The notes under the pieces were generated by a model. It ran no database searches, had not been told where the DNA came from, and saw only the letters and a program-made list of their open reading frames with translations. The position numbers and the translations under genes are program-made. A stretch of DNA of 36,047 nt from a virus: the IMG/VR virus record IMGVR_UViG_3300028840_003592, positions 1-36,047 of that record; one strand, 5' to 3'. The number at the start of each line of letters is the position of its first letter. The stretch's first letter is position 1. This document shows positions 1 to 5,378 of this stretch, one piece after another.

Positions 1-29
1 CCCTTGAAGGTGTGAGTCAGTGTTTTCAT
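1..29 (-). CDS. Start of a truncated gene at the window edge
   Basis: An ATG at 29-27 opens a frame that reads MKTLTHTFK and runs off the left end of the window. An AGGGA ribosome-binding-like sequence lies about ten bases upstream. A promoter-like TTGGAT/TATATT pair (50-78) lies directly in front of it. Only nine residues are visible, so no function can be given. Being a real gene start is inferred from the promoter, the ribosome site and the same strand as all its neighbours. Confidence 0.4.
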
Positions 30-49
30 GCTTTTTGTTCCCTATTTAT

Positions 50-78
50 AATATATAATTATTTTTCGTTAAATCCAA
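50..78 (-). promoter_or_regulatory. Candidate sigma70-type promoter
   Basis: On the minus strand TTGGAT (78-73) and TATATT (55-50) are separated by exactly 17 bases in an AT-rich gap after the 109-residue membrane protein gene. It would drive the gene starting at 29. The -10 hexamer is identical to those of the candidate promoters at 2996-3024 and 34507-34535. The -35 match is only moderate. Confidence 0.4.
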
Positions 79-104
79 ATATTTCGTAGTGACTTTTTAT
101 TACA

Positions 105-434
105 TTAATCTCCCTCTCGTAGCCTGTGTTTTTTCAAATATTTTCGGGTTCTTCTGCGTTCTTCTCGCTCAATAATTTGTTTACAATTTTCCATGAACGT
201 GCGCCACCAAGTAGCTCGGCTCATTTCATGCATATCCGCATCAATAACAGCCTGATGAATCTTGCAAAATTCATTCTGCTGAAACCAACGGTCTGATTTA
301 TTCTGCGCTATTAAAGTATCAAGCCTGTCAGTAATTTCACTCGTAAACATAGCCAAATTAAATGTAGCGATACACATTAATAGACAATTCACAACAAGAA
401 AAACAATCACAAGAATCTTTGTCTTTTCTATCAT
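105..434 (-). CDS. Small membrane protein with N-terminal TM segment
   Basis: A 109-residue protein with one hydrophobic segment at about residues 7-29, preceded by lysines. About 80 polar residues follow, ending in a very basic tail (ERRRTRKYLKKHR). The layout fits a single-pass protein with an N-terminal anchor. The start overlaps the stop of the upstream gene (ATGA), and the AAAGGG sequence upstream serves as ribosome site. Its anchor plus helical outer part resembles an inner-membrane spanin, and a lipoprotein candidate for the partner lies at 3704-3829. They are 3 kb apart, however, and the basic tail is unusual, so this is only a possibility. No family recognised. Confidence 0.6.
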   Translation of the reverse strand: MIEKTKILVIVFLVVNCLLMCIATFNLAMFTSEITDRLDTLIAQNKSDRWFQQNEFCKIHQAVIDADMHEMSRATWWRTFMENCKQIIEREERRRTRKYLKKHRLREGD

Positions 435-913
435 GGTTTCCCTTTCACCTTAAGGGCTACGGATTCCTTGATGTCCACAAGGGCTTCCAGATCCTTGTCG
501 GAGATCATGCCTTGCAGATTCAGAGCTTCAAAAGAGTCCATGTCGGCAACGACTTCGGTATGAGTAAGCTGTTGGAGCATTTTCTTTTCTTCGGCATATT
601 CAACCGCCTTGTCCTGATTCAGAATAGTGGACACACGCTTTTCCAGTTTGATCTCCGTTCCATCTTTGAAGGTGACAAATTCATTGCCCTTATCATCAAT
701 GGTTTTAGAGGGAAATTGTCCTACCCCAACAAAAAGTTCCTTCCGCAGTTGCGCTTTTTTTGCCTCAAGCTGTTTGATATCTTCGTTGACCTTCACATAA
801 TGATTTGCGGTGGCGTGAAGGTGCGCTTCCGTCATTCTTGATTTAGGGGCTTTGATTCGGTTCTTGAGATTGTCCAACCGTTCCTGATTCCGTTTCGTCT
901 TTCTTATAGGCAT
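431..913 (-). CDS. Hypothetical phage protein, coiled-coil N-terminus
   Basis: A 160-residue charged protein. Residues 1-62 are rich in lysine, glutamate and glutamine, with a probable coiled coil (VNEDIKQLEAKKAQLRKEL). The middle has a beta-like stretch (GNEFVTFKDGTEIKLEKR). The end has an acidic helix followed by a basic tail (SVALKVKGKP). A strong GGAG sits six bases before the ATG at 913, which supports this start even though it lies 71 bases inside the end of the upstream gene. An internal Met27 (about 835) would remove the overlap but has a poor ribosome site. I do not recognise a family. Its place after the helicase suggests DNA metabolism or regulation, but that is context only. Confidence 0.7.
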   Translation of the reverse strand: MPIRKTKRNQERLDNLKNRIKAPKSRMTEAHLHATANHYVKVNEDIKQLEAKKAQLRKELFVGVGQFPSKTIDDKGNEFVTFKDGTEIKLEKRVSTILNQDKAVEYAEEKKMLQQLTHTEVVADMDSFEALNLQGMISDKDLEALVDIKESVALKVKGKP

Positions 914-1463
914 CGAGATCTCCTTTGTATAGGGTTAATTTGATTTGAGTACCCTGCATGTGTATAGAATGTTCATTAGAAAATTTTGCCAAGCCTAAAT
1001 GAACAAGCTCTCTACCAAGTTGAATCATTAAGTTAGTCTCGGCATCTTTTTCCAATTTATCTTTATCTTCTGCTTGTCTTATTAGCAAATCAGAAATTGT
1101 TTGTACACAAGTAACAACAGTGTCCTTTTTAAGCGCATCTTTTCTAACCTGATATTGAATCTTCTTTTTCATTTCATAGAGTTTGTCGTCCAGAAGATCC
1201 TTTACCTCTTTAAAATGATCAGCGTGAAAAATTGCGCCTACATAAACAATGAGTCCGGCAACGAGATCTCTTAAGAATAACCCATTATCATTATTAAGTA
1301 TGTGATCTCGTAAAGTACAATTTACGTTCCTCATTCCAACTTCAAGAAGATTAGCAAAGGTCGGTGGTCTTTCAGCAATAATAGAAAGCTGTTGCTTAAC
1401 AAGTTCATTAAAATCAATTTTTGGTACAGGACCAAAAGCATTTACACCCGGAACAGAAGCCAT
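843..1463 (-). CDS. Hypothetical protein, 206 residues
   Basis: The frame has a strong GGAGG ribosome site just before the ATG at 1463. The protein looks largely helical. A hydrophobic patch lies near residues 64-80 (LFLRDLVAGLIVYVGAIF), followed by a long charged helical region (about 85-150). The C-terminus is low-complexity and polar (ETESGTVGQSQEPNQSP). The hydrophobic patch is too short and interrupted to call a clear membrane helix. The last 71 bases overlap the next gene in another frame. It lies ten bases after the helicase gene and is probably co-transcribed with it. No family recognised. Confidence 0.7.
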   Translation of the reverse strand: MASVPGVNAFGPVPKIDFNELVKQQLSIIAERPPTFANLLEVGMRNVNCTLRDHILNNDNGLFLRDLVAGLIVYVGAIFHADHFKEVKDLLDDKLYEMKKKIQYQVRKDALKKDTVVTCVQTISDLLIRQAEDKDKLEKDAETNLMIQLGRELVHLGLAKFSNEHSIHMQGTQIKLTLYKGDLDAYKKDETESGTVGQSQEPNQSP

Positions 1464-1472
1464 AATTCCTCC

Positions 1473-2933
1473 TTATAGGTTATAATCTAGTTCTTTTTTA
1501 ATTTCAACGACCTGAAATTGTCCTAATTTTTTGTAGTTACGCCTTCTTTCAAGTGAATGTTCCATAAGCTTGTTATGAAAGTTATCCATGAAATCAATAA
1601 TAAGAGCCTCATCCTTCATGCCCTTGCGCTTTTCCTTGGTAGTGGGTCGGGCAGAAACTTGAATGTTCTCGATTTTTGATTTGCCTCCCGAAGCGAATAT
1701 AACACTCTTGCCTTTTATCTTAGGGTTCTTTAAGCCTACGAAATCGACACCTTCATTATATATCTTCGTGCCTATCAAGAAGGGAATAAAGCCCTGACAG
1801 AAGCGTTTCAAGACCTGTTGGCGGGTTCTCTTATCTTCTTTGCCATTCATAAAGCGAATAGCTTGAGGATTATTAACTACATTTAATAACAAATTCTGTA
1901 TCTTCTTTCCGTGAACGATCTCCTTTACAATGATAAGGACGGTCATATTTGCCTTGTAGAGTTTTTCAGCCCATTTCATTATAAGCTCGTTCCTGTAGTC
2001 ATTGTGAACAATACCCCACGCATACAGCTTGTTCCAATCCCTTGAGGACATGGGAAAGTGGGGGCGTTTATTAACGTGTTGCATCAAGATCTTGGTTTTA
2101 TAGACAATATCCAGATCCTCTAATTCTTGTGTAGTTACTTTTGATATTATCTCTCCGCACAGGGCATTCAAAAGAATCCCTGCATCGTCATTGCGGAAAG
2201 CAGTACCCGACAGCCCAAATCGGTAGGGTGCGTTGAATTTCATGGCTCCCCGAAAGAATTGTATTCCGCCGAAATTATGCACCTCATCAAAGAAGATTAA
2301 TTTAAAGTAGTGATATAATGTATCAAATTCATCCTTTTCCCTGATAAGAGTCTGAATCAGAGCAATGGTTATTTCCTGTAGCTCAAAACGACCAGATCCT
2401 ATCATCCCGATTTCTTTGTGAGGAAAAGCCTGTTGCCACGATTTAATGGCTTGCTGAAAAAGCTCCTCACTCTTTACAACGAACAGGGTGGGTAGCCCGA
2501 TCAGTCCGGCAATGACCTGGGCTATGACGGTTTTCCCTCCCCTTGTAGCTACATTTAATATGCCATGCCTGTGCTTTAATGCGCTTGCAACGGACGGCTT
2601 TTGATAAGGTCTTGCAACCCGAGTACAACGCCAGAGGTTGCGCCAAGGGTATTTTCTGCGGTCATTCAGAACGTAGGTATAGCCGTTATCATCGAGCCAT
2701 TTTATGACCTTCGGCAGAAGCCCTGTAGGGAATTTCTGCGTTTGCAGGCTTAATAGGTTTATAGTTTGACCCTTAGAAGCTATCTTCTTTATAAGCCACA
2801 ATGGTTTATTTGGCATCTTCGCTTTAAGCATAAAGAAATTTGTTGGAATATTGAAACTCAACAGGCTCCGCAATTCCGACAGGGGGGCAACGCCCTTAAT
2901 TTCCGTAAAATTGTGCTTAACGTGTAATTCCAT
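1473..2933 (-). CDS. Superfamily 2 DNA helicase, UvsW-like
   Basis: A 486-residue ATP-dependent helicase. Visible motifs are a Walker A variant ATRGGKT at 129-135, the DEVH box at 216-219 and motif III SGTAFR at about 242-247. Motif V is present (IYNEGVDFVGL). Motif VI is degenerate (QVSARPTTKEKR instead of QRxGRxxR). An N-terminal domain of about 110 residues precedes the motor core. This layout matches T4 UvsW and related phage helicases, which unwind branched DNA and help restart replication by recombination. The start has AAGGAA about seven bases upstream. A promoter candidate at 2996-3024 gives it a leader of about 55 bases, so it may be expressed separately from the late structural genes. 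It leads a small set of non-structural genes. Confidence 0.88.
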   Translation of the reverse strand: MELHVKHNFTEIKGVAPLSELRSLLSFNIPTNFFMLKAKMPNKPLWLIKKIASKGQTINLLSLQTQKFPTGLLPKVIKWLDDNGYTYVLNDRRKYPWRNLWRCTRVARPYQKPSVASALKHRHGILNVATRGGKTVIAQVIAGLIGLPTLFVVKSEELFQQAIKSWQQAFPHKEIGMIGSGRFELQEITIALIQTLIREKDEFDTLYHYFKLIFFDEVHNFGGIQFFRGAMKFNAPYRFGLSGTAFRNDDAGILLNALCGEIISKVTTQELEDLDIVYKTKILMQHVNKRPHFPMSSRDWNKLYAWGIVHNDYRNELIMKWAEKLYKANMTVLIIVKEIVHGKKIQNLLLNVVNNPQAIRFMNGKEDKRTRQQVLKRFCQGFIPFLIGTKIYNEGVDFVGLKNPKIKGKSVIFASGGKSKIENIQVSARPTTKEKRKGMKDEALIIDFMDNFHNKLMEHSLERRRNYKKLGQFQVVEIKKELDYNL

Positions 2934-2995
2934 GATGTTCCTTATATTAGATTGAAAAAGCCTTTAAAGTATGATAGTATTATTCCTCTAATAGA

Positions 2996-3024
2996 AATAT
3001 AACACATCTATGCAGAATAAACAA
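2996..3024 (-). promoter_or_regulatory. Candidate extended -10 promoter for helicase gene
   Basis: On the minus strand TTGTTT (3024-3019) and TATATT (3001-2996) are 17 bases apart. TG stands one base before the -10 hexamer (TGTTATATT), which is the extended -10 form. It lies in the 108-base gap between the amidase stop and the helicase start. I see no hairpin with a T-run in that gap, so read-through from the lysis genes is also possible. Confidence 0.45.
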
Positions 3025-3041
3025 GTAAAATAGTATTAAGG

Positions 3042-3707
3042 TTATTTAAAGCGGAAGCGTCTGAAAAACTCCATAAAAGAGCGTCTTTTTGGCTTGACAG
3101 GAGGAGTAGGCTTTGGAATAAAATGCATCTGGCTGTACTGGCAGATATATTCGTCATGGAACCGATCCCAATCGAATAGCTTGCCGGGGTCTTTTTTGAT
3201 ATCTTTCCTGAGTCCGAGCTTATAAGCTGTCTGCCCTGCAACCCAATCATGCCCGACAAAGTGAATCATTTTGCCGAGATGTTGATTCATCAGCCGTTCA
3301 TTGTCCTGAAGAACGGCTTCAGCAAGGGACTCATATTGTTCTTCTGTATAGCCCGAATTTTCTGTAGCGACAAGCTCATAGCCATTAGAGAAATTATTGA
3401 CACTAGTTCTGTATTTGCCAAAATCAGTGTAACTGTCTCCAACATGCCAAGCCCTATCCCTAAGTGCAACGAGATTATATCTGTCACCATTACGATTAAT
3501 AAGCCTGTGAGCAGAGAAATGATGAGTCTTGCCTCCCCATTCAACCCCCTCTTTGAACATACGAAGGATTTCTTGAATATTAAAAGGCTTGTCATGAAAC
3601 CCCGGCATATTGATAGCGGAGATAAAATGAAACACGCCTACAATAACATCTTCATGCCTGCCTGTATAAGACCATTTAATAGGATATGTTGTTTCAGTAT
3701 ATTTCAT
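3042..3707 (-). CDS. Endolysin, N-acetylmuramoyl-L-alanine amidase (Amidase_2/AmpD-like)
   Basis: The protein should cut the bond between N-acetylmuramic acid and L-alanine in peptidoglycan at the end of infection. Family hallmarks are visible. The first zinc histidine is in GVFHFISA. The substrate-pocket stretch SAHRLINRNGDRYNLV is followed by AWHVG. The second histidine is in FVGHDWVAG, and the aspartate ligand is in KKDPGKLFDW. A proline-rich basic tail (PKPTPPVKPKRR) ends the protein, perhaps for binding the cell envelope. I chose the ATG at 3707 (221 residues) because AGGG lies at proper distance before it. A TTG at 3722 in frame has no ribosome site. The start overlaps the stop of the lipoprotein gene (ATGA), which suggests a lysis cassette. 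There is no signal peptide, so release would need a holin. Confidence 0.88.
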   Translation of the reverse strand: MKYTETTYPIKWSYTGRHEDVIVGVFHFISAINMPGFHDKPFNIQEILRMFKEGVEWGGKTHHFSAHRLINRNGDRYNLVALRDRAWHVGDSYTDFGKYRTSVNNFSNGYELVATENSGYTEEQYESLAEAVLQDNERLMNQHLGKMIHFVGHDWVAGQTAYKLGLRKDIKKDPGKLFDWDRFHDEYICQYSQMHFIPKPTPPVKPKRRSFMEFFRRFRFK

Positions 3708-3829
3708 GGCAATTCCCTGCAATCATAAAGTTCTCTATCACAAGGTTCTTTTTTAGTATGCCACTTTATAGGTTTTGAAGAACAGCCTATAAATAATAAC
3801 AATAGAATTGCTATGTAGTTATATTTCAT
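3704..3829 (-). CDS. Tiny lipoprotein, candidate outer-membrane spanin
   Basis: A 41-residue frame starts at the ATG at 3829 and ends in a TGA that overlaps the amidase start. It begins MKYNYIAILLLLFIGC, a short signal peptide followed by a lipobox-like FIGC with SS after the cysteine. The mature part is about 26 residues (C16-P41), with two more cysteines (30 and 37). Size, lipid anchor and position beside the endolysin fit the outer-membrane subunit of a two-part spanin (lambda Rz1 type). It lacks the proline richness of Rz1, and no adjacent inner-membrane partner is evident. The first 11 bases overlap the end of the decarboxylase gene. The ribosome site is weak (GTGGAA), so translation may depend on coupling. 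Confidence 0.6.
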   Translation of the reverse strand: MKYNYIAILLLLFIGCSSKPIKWHTKKEPCDRELYDCRELP

Positions 3830-4214
3830 ATTGAGGTATTCCACGATCTATGGTTCTGGTATTGGAGCTGATCATCTCAAACTCATTGCTCAAGTAGGAA
3901 ATGGCTTTCATGGGGTCGCTTTTATCTCCACAGGACGATAAATCAATGGTGATACCCCGGTGCTCTGGATAAGTATGAAGGGTAAAGTGAGATTCTTCTA
4001 AAAGGAATATTAAGGTAATTCCCTGCGGTTTAAAGTTCTTTTCAAGGATAAGGTCTGTTCCGTCTGGATTCTTGGCTACTTTAATGTTAGAGAGCCTTAA
4101 AGCGTGTCTACAGGACGATTTAAGCCTGTCTATGTCCTCCATGTCCTCAAGAGACAGGTTTACACTCATATCGCATAGAATTTGCCGTTCTACACGCTTT
4201 AGCCCCTTATTCAT
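3819..4214 (-). CDS. speD: S-adenosylmethionine decarboxylase proenzyme
   Basis: This enzyme removes CO2 from S-adenosylmethionine to give the aminopropyl donor for spermidine synthesis. The family cleaves itself to make a pyruvoyl cofactor. The signature LLEESHFTLHTYPEHRG is present. Ser75 would be the cleavage and pyruvoyl residue after Glu74. His80 (five residues on) and Cys95 (twenty residues on) match the spacing of the catalytic histidine and cysteine in the bacterial class 1B enzymes. The motif SSCGDKSDP follows. At 131 residues it has the normal length for the small bacterial and archaeal form. No spermidine synthase is seen in the window. The ATG at 4214 has no Shine-Dalgarno sequence; instead it is preceded by TAACTACACTTAATT. 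Phage copies are known from cyanophages, so it may be an auxiliary metabolic gene. Confidence 0.88.
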   Translation of the reverse strand: MNKGLKRVERQILCDMSVNLSLEDMEDIDRLKSSCRHALRLSNIKVAKNPDGTDLILEKNFKPQGITLIFLLEESHFTLHTYPEHRGITIDLSSCGDKSDPMKAISYLSNEFEMISSNTRTIDRGIPQYEI

Positions 4215-4230
4215 AATTAAGTGTAGTTAT
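4212..4230 (-). other. RTAACTAC motif before a start codon without Shine-Dalgarno
   Basis: The minus strand reads ATAACTACACTTAATTATG, with the last three bases being the start of the decarboxylase gene. No purine-rich ribosome site is present. The same layout, TAACTACA-NNN-AATT-ATG, occurs at 9984-10002. The function is unknown. Confidence 0.35.
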
Positions 4231-4365
4231 TTAAACAGTGCGCCTTTGCCCCGGAATATCAGAAACCCGAGCTACGCCGTTAATGACAGGGCTTGCTTTC
4301 GTTTTCTTAGGCTTTTGTTGTCCACGAATGCGCCCGAATTTTTTTGAGTTCGCTGTGTTTGCCAT
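4231..4365 (-). CDS. Small basic protein, 44 residues
   Basis: The frame starts at the ATG at 4365, six bases after GGAG, and stops with TAA at 4233-4231. The protein has 11 lysines or arginines and one acidic residue. It opens MANTANSKKFGRIRGQQKPK and ends in PGQRRTV. It is the last of four consecutive tiny basic genes. It is probably real because of its good ribosome site and tight packing against its neighbours. No family recognised; binding to nucleic acid is an inference from charge. Confidence 0.6.
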   Translation of the reverse strand: MANTANSKKFGRIRGQQKPKKTKASPVINGVARVSDIPGQRRTV

Positions 4366-4379
4366 AATATTCTCCGTAG

Positions 4380-4487
4380 TTATTTTTTTCTTTTTCGTCT
4401 GCCTAAAGGACCCTTTCCCTTGCCGATGCCGAGTCCACGTCCTTTGCCTTTAGAACGGATTTTTCCACCTGGACATTTTTTAGCCAT
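4380..4487 (-). CDS. Lysine/glycine-rich peptide, 35 residues
   Basis: The frame starts at the ATG at 4487 (or the ATG directly before it at 4490, same frame), overlapping the TGA of the preceding gene. It stops with TAA at 4382-4380. About 15 of 35 residues are lysine or arginine and none is acidic. The core is glycine/lysine alternation (KGKGRGLGIGKGKG) and the end is RRKRKK. The start overlap suggests translational coupling. The composition resembles protamine-like or virion core peptides, but that is analogy only. Confidence 0.55.
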   Translation of the reverse strand: MAKKCPGGKIRSKGKGRGLGIGKGKGPLGRRKRKK

Positions 4488-4678
4488 CATTTCCCCTTTC
4501 GCACACGTTTTAATCGAGGATTCTTACGAACAGCTTTGGCAGAGGCTTTGCGTGTACTGGAAGCGAGAATAGCCCCGGCACGAGCCATTGAAACGCCCTT
4601 GCTCCCTGCAATTTTTTTCTGGACAGCCTTGAAACCGGGATGAGCCTTGGTTTTTTTAACGGAACGCATTTTTGCCAT
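4487..4678 (-). CDS. Small basic protein, 63 residues
   Basis: A strong GGAGG lies seven bases before the ATG at 4678. The protein has 21 lysines or arginines in 63 residues and no acidic residue. A possible helical core (GFKAVQKKIAGSKGVSMARA) is followed by AILASSTRKASAKAV and a basic tail (NPRLKRVRKGK). I recall similar small proteins in other tailed phages but no known role. Charge suggests binding to DNA or RNA, possibly packaged with the genome. The stop overlaps the start of the next tiny gene. Confidence 0.75.
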   Translation of the reverse strand: MAKMRSVKKTKAHPGFKAVQKKIAGSKGVSMARAGAILASSTRKASAKAVRKNPRLKRVRKGK

Positions 4679-4688
4679 GAAATCCTCC

Positions 4689-4862
4689 TTAGTTACCGGG
4701 AGTAAAAAATTGTCGCCCGCTTCCGATAACTTTTCGTCCGTTCATGGAAGCCAAGCTTTTCATACCACGAGCATTTTCAGTTTCCATTGATACGGTGTTA
4801 AGTGTATCAGTCAAAGGAATTTGCTTTTGTTTTTTCTTGGTACGCTTTTTTTGACGTGCCAT
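4689..4862 (-). CDS. Small basic protein, 57 residues
   Basis: The frame starts at the ATG at 4862, about seven bases after AGGA, and ends with TAA at 4691-4689. The first 14 residues are almost all basic or polar (ARQKKRTKKKQKQ). The rest is mixed and includes METENARGMKSLASMNGR. It sits eight bases after the upstream structural gene and ten before the next basic gene. No family recognised. A conserved-looking C-terminal half argues against a random frame. Confidence 0.6.
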   Translation of the reverse strand: MARQKKRTKKKQKQIPLTDTLNTVSMETENARGMKSLASMNGRKVIGSGRQFFTPGN

Positions 4863-4870
4863 AAATGTTC

Positions 4871-5377
4871 CTATTGGTTAATGATTGCCTGATTCACGCC
4901 TGCATCAAATTCAGGAGTATTGCGCTTGTACACTCCAAATTGCAGGAACAGATTATGTTCCCTAAACAAATTATCTGTATTTACATAAGATATCTTATAA
5001 AAGACACCTTTAAAAGAGAACAGGTCTGTGACAGCAATTTCCCGATCATCAAAATCGGCTTTATGAACGGTAAGAATGCCATCAATGTCTCTGGCAGTAC
5101 CAATCTCCTTCATAAGATCTTCGGACGGAGAAGTATCGAGTCTGCCCTTAACGGTGAATGGATCGCCAAAAATTTCAGTAATCCATTCATCAAAAACATC
5201 GTGGCGCACAGAGGCATTGAGATCGAGCTTCCAATGGGTAATAGTAGCAGTCAATCCATATTCCCACAGGTTTTGTCCGTCCTTAATGTACTCCTGCTCG
5301 TCTTTTTCGTCAACGTAGTCCCTTGTGTATTCACGCAAGGGAGAACGATCCATTTTGATTTCAGATTTAAGATCCAT
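4871..5377 (-). CDS. Hypothetical protein after the fibre genes
   Basis: A 168-residue acidic, soluble protein. It has several aromatic strands (GLTATITHWKLDLNASVRH, FSFKGVFYKISYVN, HNLFLQFGVYKR), which suggest a mixed alpha/beta fold with a small barrel. There is no signal or membrane segment. It lies one base after the 995-residue fibre gene and directly before the basic small genes. This position would fit a virion or neck-type component, but I see no diagnostic motif and do not assign a function. Confidence 0.65.
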   Translation of the reverse strand: MDLKSEIKMDRSPLREYTRDYVDEKDEQEYIKDGQNLWEYGLTATITHWKLDLNASVRHDVFDEWITEIFGDPFTVKGRLDTSPSEDLMKEIGTARDIDGILTVHKADFDDREIAVTDLFSFKGVFYKISYVNTDNLFREHNLFLQFGVYKRNTPEFDAGVNQAIINQ

Positions 5378-5378
5378 C

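Noticed and set aside
419-841. Plus-strand frame of 140 codons
   Set aside because: It is antisense to the 160-residue gene, which has a strong ribosome site and fits the operon. No plus-strand gene is otherwise supported in the window.
2934-3041. Rho-independent terminator after the amidase
   Set aside because: No GC-rich stem followed by a T-run is present on the minus strand in this gap.
3042-3722. TTG start at 3722 for the amidase
   Set aside because: No ribosome site precedes it, while the ATG at 3707 has AGGG at the right distance and couples to the lipoprotein stop.
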